Shown here piece after piece: positions 27,947 to 35,998 of a stretch of 64,000 bases of DNA. Each line of letters starts with the position of its first letter. Position 1 is the stretch's first letter. The translations under genes were made by a program, and so were the position numbers. Under the pieces are notes generated by a model that was not told the origin of the DNA, did not search any database, and worked only from the letters and a program-made list of their open reading frames with translations. Source of the stretch: Nostoc paludosum FACHB-159 (GTDB taxonomy: Bacteria > Cyanobacteriota > Cyanobacteriia > Cyanobacteriales > Nostocaceae); assembly GCF_014698835.1 (NCBI RefSeq), contig NZ_JACJTU010000008.1:1-64000 (forward strand), read 5' to 3'.

Positions 27947-28714
27947 TTTTTTCGCTATAACCAAGCAAAAATTTCATCAACAGAGAGTGTCAAATTCATG
28001 TCTTCTAATACTGTTAATATATCTTGTCCTGCTAACAAATCTGGTAAACGATTAGGCTGATAAACGAAAATACAGCGATCGCTTGGATCGATTAACCATC
28101 CTAGTTGACTGCCATTTCTCAAACAATGTAAAATATTCCCAGTAACTTTAGTTTGACTTTGAGCAGGGGAAAGAATTTCTATTATCCAAGCAGGTGCAAA
28201 ATCAATACCACTGCTAATAATTTCACCGTTTTCATCCACTGGTAGTTGATTGTTGGAGATAACAACTACATCAGGAACTACTGAACGATTACCGCAAGTA
28301 CAGCGCAATTCCGGAAAGGCTTCGTAGTTACTACCCAACGCATCAATTACTGCAACTAAACGTTTTTGCAATAAGCTGTGTTTACCTCCTGCCATTGGTT
28401 TTTGAATTGCCTCTCCGTTAATATATTCCCAAGCTGGTGACTCTTCAATATATGGAAGTTTTAAGAACTCCTCTAGAGTCGTGCTTGCTGGAAGTGTAAT
28501 TTTTCCTTGCGTCAACTCAAGATTTTTCATAATTCGGTTACAAGCAAAATCGGCTTAGTTGTTGGAACCAGAGTTACGCGGCGCTAATTATGCTGATTCT
28601 AGATGAGTGACCGGAATTTGTTCGGTTCTTTCAGGGGGTTTGGCTCCAGTTGCAACAGCATGAACCACATGAAGAATATCGGCACTGTAGTAGCGATTAC
28701 CACAGGTATCACAA
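27947..28714. repeat. Segmental duplication, copy 1 (Uma2 gene plus part of zinc-finger gene)
   Basis: This block matches 30052-30809. The homology covers a whole Uma2 gene, the spacer and the 3' part of the zinc-finger gene. The internal stretch 28106-28428 is identical to 30212-30534, whereas the first ~130 nt differ at about 8 sites. Confidence 0.9.
27955..28530 (-). CDS. Uma2-family putative nuclease, duplicate copy 1
   Basis: A 191-residue Uma2 protein: MKNLELTQGKITLPASTTLE, YIEESPAWEYINGEAIQKPM, then the catalytic block with SVVPDVVVIS, PAWIIEILSPAQSQTK and GWLIDPSDR. It differs from copy 2 (30049-30636) at about nine residues, none of them in the central ~105 residues. It ends four codons earlier because CAG became TAG at codon 192. 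It carries intact Asp, Glu and Lys active-site candidates. ATG at 28530. Confidence 0.9.
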   Translation of the reverse strand: MKNLELTQGKITLPASTTLEEFLKLPYIEESPAWEYINGEAIQKPMAGGKHSLLQKRLVAVIDALGSNYEAFPELRCTCGNRSVVPDVVVISNNQLPVDENGEIISSGIDFAPAWIIEILSPAQSQTKVTGNILHCLRNGSQLGWLIDPSDRCIFVYQPNRLPDLLAGQDILTVLEDMNLTLSVDEIFAWL

Positions 28715-28830
28715 ACACCAATCGTTACATCTTCGAGGATGACAAATCCATCTCTATGTTTAAATGCCTCGCGCTTGACAGTTCGGGGTTGAACGGTTCC
28801 TTCGCAATACTCGCATCTATATCCATACAT
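28588..28830 (-). CDS. YgiT-type zinc-finger protein (orphan antitoxin-like)
   Basis: An 80-residue protein with a CxxC...CxxC zinc-binding pair (YRCEYCEGTV and VCDTCGNRYYSA). This is the N-terminal fold of MqsA/YgiT-type antitoxins. Such genes usually follow a DUF4258 toxin gene, but none is seen here; the upstream neighbour is a decayed BrnT/antitoxin pair. A 3'-terminal duplicate of this gene lies at 30683-30809. ATG at 28830. Confidence 0.8.
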   Translation of the reverse strand: MYGYRCEYCEGTVQPRTVKREAFKHRDGFVILEDVTIGVCDTCGNRYYSADILHVVHAVATGAKPPERTEQIPVTHLESA

Positions 28831-28859
28831 ACGCCTAAACTTTTATTCTGTTTGCTGTA

Positions 28860-29083
28860 CTATTTGGATTGCTGACGCTGGGCAACGTTGATTAACAACC
28901 TCAATGCCTCATTGACCGCTTCATCGTTGGGAAAAGCTTGGGCAACATCGGGATCTAACAGCACTAGGTTGTTTTTTTACGATATCGCTCAACATATTTA
29001 CCTCTAACTCCTCCTTCCATTTGAGCGAAATTGTACTCAGAACGTAATTCATCTTCCATTTCGTTTTCAACTTCCTTCTTCAT
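28860..29083 (-). pseudogene. BrnT-associated antitoxin gene with single-base frameshift in an A7 run
   Basis: From the ATG at 29083 the frame reads MKKEVENEMEDELRSEYNF, VRGKYVERYRKK and stops after only 39 codons. One frame over, the reading continues with NLVLLDPDVAQAFPNDEAV and NEALRLLINVAQRQQ to a TAG at 28860-28862. The total span is 224 nt, one base short of 75 codons. The shift falls in AAAAAAA; eight A residues would restore a 74-residue protein. Proteins of this type follow BrnT toxin genes in cyanobacteria. The start overlaps the BrnT remnant's end by 17 nt. A sequencing error or transcriptional slippage cannot be excluded. Confidence 0.75.
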
Positions 29084-29219
29084 AAAACCTCTTCTCTTGC
29101 CGAGTAGCTTTTCGGGCGCTGATAATTCGTATCTTTTCCCCTCTATCAGTATGTGCAACAATTAAGAGTTGTTCAAACCTAGATAAGCCAATAATAACGT
29201 AGCTACTTTCTCTATCAGA
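29067..29219 (-). pseudogene. BrnT-like toxin, C-terminal remnant
   Basis: About 50 codons match the C-terminal half of BrnT ribonuclease toxins: SSYVIIGLSRFEQLLIVAH, then TDRGEKIRIISARKATRQEK. The N-terminal half is missing. The homology starts right at the stop codon of the VapC-like gene (29215-29217), so an insertion or deletion joined the two. A frame can be extended to 29252, but that part is antiparallel baggage from VapC codons. Without the N-terminal catalytic residues it is probably inactive. Confidence 0.65.
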
Positions 29220-29625
29220 CTGAAATGATTTCAAAGGTGTCTTGATGACCAATTCGATAAAACAAGAAATCAGAATCGAGGGTGAGAATGTGACGATACC
29301 CTGTCTTTTCAGCCGTCAAAACCAATGTAGCATCTGCTAAATCCATTGGGCGATCGCGGTATTGTTCCATCAGCGCCAACAAACGGCTGTAATCACTCTC
29401 CTGAATCTCGTAAATGGTCAGCAGTTTATCTAAAAGAAGTTGCCCCAACTGTTTTTGCATTTGCCAGCCGCCACGATGCAGGGCAAGATACATGGCTTCT
29501 GTCAGACATGACCAGGTTGTGACGAGAGGTTTTGCCAAACCCATAACCGCAGTTCGATAAGCCTTGTGCTGGGGTTGAGTGCGATCGACTAAACACAATA
29601 AGACTCCTGCATCACACAGGATCAT
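29215..29625 (-). CDS. PIN-domain ribonuclease toxin (VapC-like)
   Basis: A 136-residue PIN-domain protein. Acidic active-site candidates are in the usual places: Asp5 (MILCDAGVLLCLVD), Glu near 43 (SCLTEAMYLAL), Asp near 95-98 (PMDLADATLVLTAEKTG) and Asp near 117 (ILTLDSDFLFYR). VapC toxins cleave tRNA or rRNA and are held inactive by VapB. The gene overlaps the upstream antitoxin by 4 nt (ATGA), so the pair is a two-gene operon. It appears intact. Confidence 0.87.
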   Translation of the reverse strand: MILCDAGVLLCLVDRTQPQHKAYRTAVMGLAKPLVTTWSCLTEAMYLALHRGGWQMQKQLGQLLLDKLLTIYEIQESDYSRLLALMEQYRDRPMDLADATLVLTAEKTGYRHILTLDSDFLFYRIGHQDTFEIISV

Positions 29626-29882
29626 AGCTCTAGCCCTTGTTGCCGATACTTGTTGAGTAGGATTTGCTGATAGTTGCTGACTGGTTCAGGTGGAGATACG
29701 TCTAGGCAATCCACAGCCTCAAACCATTGTGACCATTTTCCCACAAGCGTTTCGTCAGGCTGACTCTCAGCAATTTTAACTTGATGTTTGTGGATCACAA
29801 AATCAATGAAGTCGGTCACTTCTTGCAGGAGTGGTTCAGAAAGTTGCTGCAATTTTGCGATCGCAGTTTCACGAATAGTCAT
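29622..29882 (-). CDS. VapB-like antitoxin (DUF2281 type)
   Basis: An 86-residue protein directly upstream of the PIN toxin gene with a 4-nt overlap. The N-terminal part (AIAKLQQLSEPLLQEVTDFI) is the helical DUF2281 antitoxin motif. The C-terminal half (WSQWFEAVDCLDVSPPEP, YQQILLNKYRQQGLEL) would wrap the toxin. It probably autoregulates the operon, but I see no clear operator dyad upstream. ATG at 29882. Confidence 0.82.
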   Translation of the reverse strand: MTIRETAIAKLQQLSEPLLQEVTDFIDFVIHKHQVKIAESQPDETLVGKWSQWFEAVDCLDVSPPEPVSNYQQILLNKYRQQGLEL

Positions 29883-29976
29883 GATAATTGCCTTTTTCAG
29901 TCCTCTTCATTGTTACTCAATAATTTAACTAAATGTACGGCAAGGGCGATCGCTTTCTGTAAGAATCCCTGGTGGC

Positions 29977-30007
29977 TAGCGATGTCTACGACGGGCTACG
30001 CCTACGC
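29977..30007. repeat. Dispersed TAGCGATGTCT repeat, copy 3
   Basis: TAGCGATGTCTACGACGGGC, then TACGCCTACGC, is the best-preserved copy of this family in the window. It sits between the VapB-like gene and the second Uma2 copy. Confidence 0.75.
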
Positions 30008-30048
30008 AATGTCACCAATAGTCGTGAAAATTACATCTTTGAATACTA

Positions 30049-30636
30049 TCAATTTTTTCGCTGTAACCAAGCAAAAATTTCATCAACAGAAAGTGTTAAA
30101 TTCATCTCTTCTAACACTGGTAATATATCTTGTCCTGCTAACAAATCTGGTAACCGATTAGGCTGATAAACTAAAATACAGCGATCGCTTGGATCGATTA
30201 ACCATCCTAGCTGACTGCCATTTCTCAAACAATGTAAAATATTCCCAGTAACTTTAGTTTGACTTTGAGCAGGGGAAAGAATTTCTATTATCCAAGCAGG
30301 TGCAAAATCAATACCACTGCTAATAATTTCACCGTTTTCATCCACTGGTAGTTGATTGTTGGAGATAACAACTACATCAGGAACTACTGAACGATTACCG
30401 CAAGTACAGCGCAATTCCGGAAAGGCTTCGTAGTTACTACCCAACGCATCAATTACTGCAACTAAACGTTTTTGCAATAAGCTGTGTTTACCTCCTGCCA
30501 TTGGTTTTTGAATTGCCTCTCCGTTAATATATTCGCAAGCTGGTGATTCCTCAATATATGGAAGTTTTAAGAAATCTTCTAGAGTCGTGCTTTCTGGAAC
30601 TTTAATTTTTCCTTGTGTCAACTCAATATTTTTCAT
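30049..30636 (-). CDS. Uma2-family putative nuclease, duplicate copy 2
   Basis: A 195-residue Uma2 protein, nearly the same as the gene at 27955-28530. It begins MKNIELTQGKIKVPESTTLE and keeps the same catalytic block (VVPDVVVIS, IIEILSPAQSQTK). It ends EIFAWLQRKN, reading through the position where copy 1 has TAG. One notable change is Cys for Trp in ESPACEY. It belongs to the 30052-30809 copy of the segmental duplication. ATG at 30636. Confidence 0.9.
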   Translation of the reverse strand: MKNIELTQGKIKVPESTTLEDFLKLPYIEESPACEYINGEAIQKPMAGGKHSLLQKRLVAVIDALGSNYEAFPELRCTCGNRSVVPDVVVISNNQLPVDENGEIISSGIDFAPAWIIEILSPAQSQTKVTGNILHCLRNGSQLGWLIDPSDRCILVYQPNRLPDLLAGQDILPVLEEMNLTLSVDEIFAWLQRKN

Positions 30637-30809
30637 AGTTTAGTTATAAGCAAAATTGACTCAGCTGTTGGAACGACGTTAATTATGCTGATTCTAGAAG
30701 AGTGACCGGAATTTGTTCGGTTCTTTCAGGGGGTTTGACTCCAGTTACAACAGCATGAACCAGATGTAGAATATCGCCACTATAGTACCGATTACCACAG
30801 GTATCACAA
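30052..30809. repeat. Segmental duplication, copy 2
   Basis: Matches 27947-28714. The homology stops abruptly after GGTATCACAA at 30809, in the middle of the duplicated zinc-finger gene, only 7 nt from the stop codon of the AAA+ gene. The two copies lie 2.1 kb apart in direct orientation. Confidence 0.9.
30683..30809 (-). pseudogene. Truncated second copy of the YgiT-type zinc-finger gene
   Basis: The C-terminal ~41 codons of the zinc-finger gene at 28588-28830 are repeated here, from CDTCGNRYYSGDILHLVH to TEQIPVTLLESA and TAA. The start, the first CxxC pair and the N-terminal half are missing, cut off at the duplication boundary. Confidence 0.85.
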
Positions 30810-30815
30810 TTAATT

Positions 30816-32003
30816 TTAAACCAAATATTGCGCTAGTTGCTCATGAGTGGGAACATCCGTAGGCAAGAAGGTTTTCAAGTCATTCTTTGATGGTTTAGCT
30901 AATTCTGCTAAACGATTACATTGAATAGCAATACAACGATCAAAGATATTCCTCACAAATCTACCATTTCCAAGATCTCCAATTTTGTCTTCAAATTTAT
31001 TGACTAAATCACGTATTGCATCTAAGGTCTTCTCTGAGAACAAATAGCCATGCTGTTCACACATGAGTTTAAAAATTTCCGTTAACTCAGACGAACTATA
31101 GTTTTCAAAGTGAATTGACCGTGCAAATCTGGACTTTAGACCAGGATTAGATTCAATAAATCGAGACATTTCCCCTTTATAGCCTGCGACAATAACCACT
31201 AAATCCTCTCTGTAGTCTTCCATCATTTTTAAGAGAGTATTAATTGCTTCTTGTCCGAACATATCACTACGTCCATCTGGAACAAGAGAATAAGCTTCAT
31301 CAATAAAAAGTACACCACCTAGAGCAGATTCAACTACTTTTGCTGTTTTGGGTGCTGTTTGACCAAGGTATTCTGCAACTAAATTAGTCCGGTCTGCTTC
31401 GATAAAATGACCCTTTGATAAAACCCCAAGATTCTTATATATTTCACCTATAATCCTTGCTACTGTAGTTTTACCTGTGCCAGGATTTCCTGTAAATACA
31501 AGATGTCTAGTGATTGCAGGAGCTTTGATACCTGCTTGAGCTTGCAACTTGGCTACTTTCGCAATGTTTACCAACTCCTGAACAGTAGATTTGACGGTAC
31601 TTAATCCAGTCAATGAATGAAGTTGATTGAGACATTCCTGAAGCTCATCACTAATTATTGGAGGATTTACACCTGAACTTTCTGAAACTCTTGTTCCTCT
31701 ATGGTTCGATTTTCCTTTACCTGTGCGTAAGTCAGCATCAGGATTAGGTTTATTATCAAGCTCCTTACAAACTTCTGCTGCCCATCCATCGCCTATTTGT
31801 TTAATATTAGTACCTAAGAGTTTACGAGCTGTTGTAATGGCATTTTCTTTAGAAGGAGCTTCAGCAAAGAATAAACAATCGATTTCCAAATGCTTTTCAG
31901 GCTTTTCTAGAAAATGATAAGCATCATCAATGCTACTCCAAGCAGCCCACAACCAAGAATTGCCTGAAGCACAGACACTAAAGACTGTAGAATTCCACGA
32001 CAT
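30816..32003 (-). CDS. CbbX/EccA-like AAA+ ATPase with novel N-terminal region
   Basis: A 395-residue protein. The C-terminal ~270 residues form an AAA+ module of the CbbX/SpoVK/EccA class: LVFTGNPGTGKTTVARIIG (Walker A near 172-180), ADRTNLVAEYLGQTAPKT, GGVLFIDEAYSL (Walker B near 231-242), NPGLKSRFARSIHFENY and GNGRFVRNIFDR. Such ATPases remodel protein complexes (Rubisco activation by CbbX, type VII secretion by EccA). The first ~85 residues (SGNSWLWAAWSSIDDAYHFL, then IDCLFFAEAPSKENAITTA) match no domain I know. A polar linker joins the parts. No Rubisco or ESX gene is nearby; the position at the edge of the toxin-antitoxin island hints at an accessory role. Confidence 0.8.
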   Translation of the reverse strand: MSWNSTVFSVCASGNSWLWAAWSSIDDAYHFLEKPEKHLEIDCLFFAEAPSKENAITTARKLLGTNIKQIGDGWAAEVCKELDNKPNPDADLRTGKGKSNHRGTRVSESSGVNPPIISDELQECLNQLHSLTGLSTVKSTVQELVNIAKVAKLQAQAGIKAPAITRHLVFTGNPGTGKTTVARIIGEIYKNLGVLSKGHFIEADRTNLVAEYLGQTAPKTAKVVESALGGVLFIDEAYSLVPDGRSDMFGQEAINTLLKMMEDYREDLVVIVAGYKGEMSRFIESNPGLKSRFARSIHFENYSSSELTEIFKLMCEQHGYLFSEKTLDAIRDLVNKFEDKIGDLGNGRFVRNIFDRCIAIQCNRLAELAKPSKNDLKTFLPTDVPTHEQLAQYLV

Positions 32004-32092
32004 ATATACACACTAGAACCTGAACACAACGAATTATCTAGCGTTATGTTACCCATTCAAGTATCTATATATTTATTTCTGTTACCACAAAA

Positions 32093-32120
32093 TCAAAAGC
32101 CCGCTGACACGGGCTTTTGA
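32093..32120 (-). terminator. Intrinsic terminator of typA
   Basis: TCAAAAGCCCG and CGGGCTTTTGA form a perfect 11-bp stem around CTGACA. On the minus strand TTTTG follows. It lies 26 nt beyond the typA stop codon. Confidence 0.85.
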
Positions 32121-32145
32121 AATGAATTAAGTCACTAAACTTAAC

Positions 32146-33936
32146 TTAGCGTTTCGCTAACTTCTTCGCCATCTTCCGCAGACGAATTGATTTAGGTGTA
32201 ACTTCCACCAATTCATCTGGGCCAATGTATTCCAAAGCACGCTCTAGACTCATGTCTATTGGTGCTTGCAACTGCACGAGTTCATCGCCACCAGATGCAC
32301 GGTGGTTGGTTAACTGCTTGGTTTTGCAGACATTCAATTCCAAGTCTTGAGGACGATTGTGTTCGCCGACAATCATACCTCTGTAAACTTTGGTGCCGGG
32401 AGTGATAAAGAATGCTCCTCTATCTTCGGCGTTCTTCATGGCGTAGAAGGTAGAAACGCCTTCTTCAAAGGAGATTAAAACGCCTTTGTTACGGGCTTCA
32501 ATGTCGCCACTGAGTTGACGGTAGTCAAGGAAGCTGTGGTTCATGATGCCTTCGCCGCGAGTCATCCGCATGAATTCACCGCGGAAGCCAATCAAACCAC
32601 GGGCGGGAATGACAAACTCTAACTGAGTACGATCGCCACTACCCGGTTGCATATCTTGCATTTCGCCTTTGCGTTGTCCCAGGCGTTCGATACAGCTACC
32701 TACCGCATCAGTAGGTACGTCTAACACCAAGAGTTCGTAAGGTTCGCAAGGTTGGCCGTTGACTTCGCGGTAAATTACCTGTGGCTGAGATACCTGAAAC
32801 TCGAAGCCTTCGCGGCGCATGGTTTCAATTAAGATACCCAGGTGGAGTTCACCACGACCGGAAACTAGGAATTTATCGGGAGAATCGGTTTCTTCAACCC
32901 GCAAAGCAACGTTGGTTTCAAGTTCGCGGAATAGGCGATCGCGCACTTGTCTTGATGTTACCAACTTGCCTTCTTGACCCGCAAAAGGTGAATCGTTCAC
33001 CCAGAAGGTCATTTGCAAGGTTGGTTCATCCACTTTAATTAGTGGTAAAGCTTGCGGTTCATTGGGGTCAGTAATTGTTTCCCCAATGTAAGCATCAGCG
33101 AAACCAGCCACGGCAACAATATAACCAGCGGTGGCTTCTTCCATTTCCACCCGCTTCAAGCCTTCAAAGCCCATCAATTTACTGATTTTGGACTTGACAA
33201 TTGTGCCATTTTCTGTTATCAAAGCCGCTTGCTGTCCAGCACGGATAGTGCCGTTGTGAATTCTGCCAATGACAATTCGTCCGAGGTATTCAGAATAATC
33301 TAGGGTTGTGACTTGCAATTGCAGCGGCTTGTTGATGTCGCCTACTGGTGGTGGAACGTGTTGCAAAATCGCATTAAACAGTGGTTGCATATCTACCGAT
33401 TCTGCTTCCATGCTTTCTTTGGCATAACCTCCCATACCGGAGGCAAACAGATAGGTAAAATCACACTGGTCTTCATCTGCGCCTAATTCTAAGAACAGAT
33501 CCAATACTTTATCAACTGCGACGTGTGGATCGGCTTTGGCACGGTCGATTTTGTTGATCACAACGATGGGGCGTAGCCCTTTTTCCAAGGCTTTTTTGAG
33601 TACAAAGCGCGTTTGGGGCATGGGGCCTTCGTTAGCATCGACAATTAGAAGACATCCGTCAACCATGCCGAGTACTCGTTCTACTTCACCGCCAAAGTCG
33701 GCGTGTCCGGGTGTATCAACAATATTGATTAGTGTGTCTTTGTAACGAACCGCTGTGTTTTTGGAGAGAATTGTGATTCCCCGTTCCCGTTCGAGGGCGT
33801 TGGAGTCCATGACGCAATCCGGAACGTCTTCACCTTCACGGAAAATGCCGGACTGTTTGAGGAGTGCATCAACCAGGGTGGTTTTGCCGTGGTCAACGTG
33901 GGCGATAATTGCGACGTTGCGAATTGGGAGCGTCAT
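32146..33936 (-). CDS. typA: Translational GTPase TypA/BipA
   Basis: TypA (BipA) is an EF-G-like ribosome-binding GTPase needed for ribosome assembly and stress adaptation. All G motifs are present: [10 protein letters not shown] (G1), RERGITI (G2), DTPGHADF (G3), NKIDRAKA (G4) and an FASG-type G5. The domain-V-like part and the TypA-specific C-terminus ([48 protein letters not shown]) follow. Length is 596 residues, as usual. ATG at 33936. A single gene with its own terminator. Confidence 0.98.
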   Translation of the reverse strand: MTLPIRNVAIIAHVDHGKTTLVDALLKQSGIFREGEDVPDCVMDSNALERERGITILSKNTAVRYKDTLINIVDTPGHADFGGEVERVLGMVDGCLLIVDANEGPMPQTRFVLKKALEKGLRPIVVINKIDRAKADPHVAVDKVLDLFLELGADEDQCDFTYLFASGMGGYAKESMEAESVDMQPLFNAILQHVPPPVGDINKPLQLQVTTLDYSEYLGRIVIGRIHNGTIRAGQQAALITENGTIVKSKISKLMGFEGLKRVEMEEATAGYIVAVAGFADAYIGETITDPNEPQALPLIKVDEPTLQMTFWVNDSPFAGQEGKLVTSRQVRDRLFRELETNVALRVEETDSPDKFLVSGRGELHLGILIETMRREGFEFQVSQPQVIYREVNGQPCEPYELLVLDVPTDAVGSCIERLGQRKGEMQDMQPGSGDRTQLEFVIPARGLIGFRGEFMRMTRGEGIMNHSFLDYRQLSGDIEARNKGVLISFEEGVSTFYAMKNAEDRGAFFITPGTKVYRGMIVGEHNRPQDLELNVCKTKQLTNHRASGGDELVQLQAPIDMSLERALEYIGPDELVEVTPKSIRLRKMAKKLAKR

Positions 33937-34575
33937 AGAAGCTTTGGGTGAACTTTAGAAGGGGTTTATAGATTTACATTTGAATGCTAGGCTTTTCTAA
34001 CAGAATTGGGGGCGATCGGCAAATTCTGTAAAGAACCTTTAATAATTCTAGCGTAATCGTCACAATTGCGGAGACTTTTATCAAGACTACAATGGCGAGT
34101 GTGGGGTAATTGCGGCGTTCGGGGGATGAAAAAAAGCTGATGTTACCTGTATTGTTCGCTGTTAACTGTTAACTGTTGAGTCAAGAGTTAGGAATTCTCC
34201 CCATTTCCCCCATTCTCGATGTTTTTAAGAGGTGATATCACTGATGAGAATTCGGGTTGATTCAAGAAAGCGAAGGATTAATTTATGGGACTGTTGTTAA
34301 CAAAAGACCATTAATTGTGCTGTTAATTACATATCGAGTTAGTTTGCAAGAGTGTGATGTCTGGCTTGAAAAGTGATGCTCCTGCGTCGCTAACGCTGCG
34401 CTATCAGAATACCTGCGGCTTGCCGCAAAGCGTCTACGGCAAAAGCCGCCGCTACGACGGGCTACGCCTGTGCCCCTCGTTTGTAATCCATGTAGAAACG
34501 TTTCAGTACAAAGTATCTACTGAATTTAAGGTATATTTTAAAAATTAATAAAATGACAGCGATAAGATAATTATT
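33937..34575. other. Intergenic region between divergent typA and kinase genes
   Basis: 639 nt without a supported gene. It holds CTGTTAA heptads near 34160-34180, and a GC-rich repeat cluster at 34378-34477 with CTGCGGCTTGCCGCAAAGCG (self-complementary) and a partial copy of the TACGACGGGCTACGCC repeat. The typA promoter should lie at its left end. Confidence 0.5.
34378..34477. repeat. GC-rich dispersed repeat cluster
   Basis: Several interspersed units in a row: GCGTCGCTAACGCTGCGC, CTGCGGCTTGCCGCAAAGCG, then CTACGACGGGCTACGCCTG, which belongs to the same family as 29977-30007. Clearly richer in GC than the surroundings. Confidence 0.65.
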
Positions 34576-35952
34576 ATGATCTGCTGCCTGAATCCTAATT
34601 GCGAAAATCCTCAAAATCCTGATGGGACAAATTTCTGTCTCAGTTGCGGGGCAAAGTTGATACCCCTGCTGAGAAATCGTTATCGGATTGTTGGATTGTT
34701 AGGGAGAGGGGGGTTTGCACGCACATATGTGGCAGAAGATATAGACAAGCTCAATGAACAATGTGTTGTTAAGCAGTTGGTTTTAAGTCAATTTTATGGC
34801 TCTCAAGGTACTGGCGCACATAAAAAAGCAACTGAGTTGTTTGAAAGAGAGGCCAAACGCCTCAAAGAACTAGGGGAACATCTGCAAATTCCCAATTTGT
34901 ATGCATATTTTAAGGAAGGCGAATATCTATATTTAGTGCAGCAGTTTATTGAAGGACAAAATCTGTTGCAAGAATTAAAACAGTACGGAGTTTTTGATGA
35001 AGCTAAAATTCGAGATTTTTTGCACGATCTATTATCTGTGCTGGTAGCCGTACACGAGCAAGAGATTATTCACCGAGATCTGAAGCCAGAAAATATTGTA
35101 CGTCGTCAAAATGATAATAAATTAGTGCTAATTGATTTTGGGGTGTCAAAGCAAAGGACGGAAGCTACAAACACTGCAATAGGGACAATTATTGGTTCAT
35201 TGGGCTATGCACCCATTGAGCAAATGCAATTAGGTAAAGTCTTTCCTTCCAGCGATCTCTACAGTTTAGGAATCACTTGCTTTCATCTGCTAACTAATAT
35301 TTCTCCGTCAAGTTTCTGGATGAAACAAGGCTATAGTTGGACTTCTAGCTGGCGACAGTATTTAAAACAACCCATAAGTCATCAATTAGAGTTAATTATT
35401 GATAAATTAATTCGAGAAAATCACGAACAGCGTTATCAGTCTGCACAGGCTGTATTACAAGATTTGAATAAGTTACCAAGATTAAGAAATACATTACCTC
35501 CTACAGTAATTTCACATTCTGAACTATTAGAAACACAACCACAAGTTGAACAAAAAGCAGTTGGTTCTGGATATTTACGACTATTTTCTAATAATCAATT
35601 ATTGTCGGGAGCGATAATTACTGGAAGTGGTAGTTCGTTATTGGCGATCGCTTTAATCAGTTTTCTCGGAACCACTTGGATTAGCTCAGGATTGTGGTTG
35701 CTAATTTTAGCAGGATTAGTATTTATTCAATCTCGTTCCCTTGTGGAAAAAGCTTCTTTAATTATCATTGCTATCATCACAAATTTACTTCTTGTTTTGA
35801 GTTTCAAAAATTTACTAACTCCAAATCTTATAAAATTTGGGATAAATGGACTATTGCTTGTGATGTTGTTAGTTGTGCTTGCAGGTTTTTTGACAGTTAT
35901 TATTGTAGGCGTGTGGGAAATAATAAACAAATTTATTTCTAAATATTTTTAA
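34576..35952 (+). CDS. Membrane-attached zinc-ribbon Ser/Thr protein kinase
   Basis: A 458-residue Hanks-type kinase of the cyanobacterial four-cysteine class. The N-terminal zinc ribbon CCLNPNCENPQNPDGTNFC...CGAKL precedes the kinase: glycine loop LLGRGGFARTYVAED near 45, catalytic loop HRDLKPENIV near 167-176, Mg loop LIDFGVSK and an activation segment ending APIEQM. The C-terminal ~110 residues contain about four hydrophobic spans (LLAIALISFLGTTWI, LWLLILAGLVFIQSR, IIIAIITNLLLVLSF, LLLVMLLVVLAGFLTVII). It is followed after 46 nt by a gene for an anchored periplasmic binding protein, probably as an operon. Confidence 0.92.
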   Translation: MICCLNPNCENPQNPDGTNFCLSCGAKLIPLLRNRYRIVGLLGRGGFARTYVAEDIDKLNEQCVVKQLVLSQFYGSQGTGAHKKATELFEREAKRLKELGEHLQIPNLYAYFKEGEYLYLVQQFIEGQNLLQELKQYGVFDEAKIRDFLHDLLSVLVAVHEQEIIHRDLKPENIVRRQNDNKLVLIDFGVSKQRTEATNTAIGTIIGSLGYAPIEQMQLGKVFPSSDLYSLGITCFHLLTNISPSSFWMKQGYSWTSSWRQYLKQPISHQLELIIDKLIRENHEQRYQSAQAVLQDLNKLPRLRNTLPPTVISHSELLETQPQVEQKAVGSGYLRLFSNNQLLSGAIITGSGSSLLAIALISFLGTTWISSGLWLLILAGLVFIQSRSLVEKASLIIIAIITNLLLVLSFKNLLTPNLIKFGINGLLLVMLLVVLAGFLTVIIVGVWEIINKFISKYF

Positions 35953-35998
35953 TATAAGCTGATTTTGGATAAACTTTGTATATTTTGGGAAATTATTT

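Noticed and set aside
28603-28875. 90-codon plus-strand frame
   Set aside because: Antisense to the YgiT-type zinc-finger gene, whose cysteine motifs and duplication support the minus strand.
29220-29252. N-terminal extension of the BrnT-like frame up to 29252
   Set aside because: These codons lie inside the VapC-like gene in another frame and do not resemble the BrnT N-terminus.
34354-34548. 64-codon plus-strand frame
   Set aside because: It runs through the dispersed repeat cluster at 34378-34477 and has no protein-like features.
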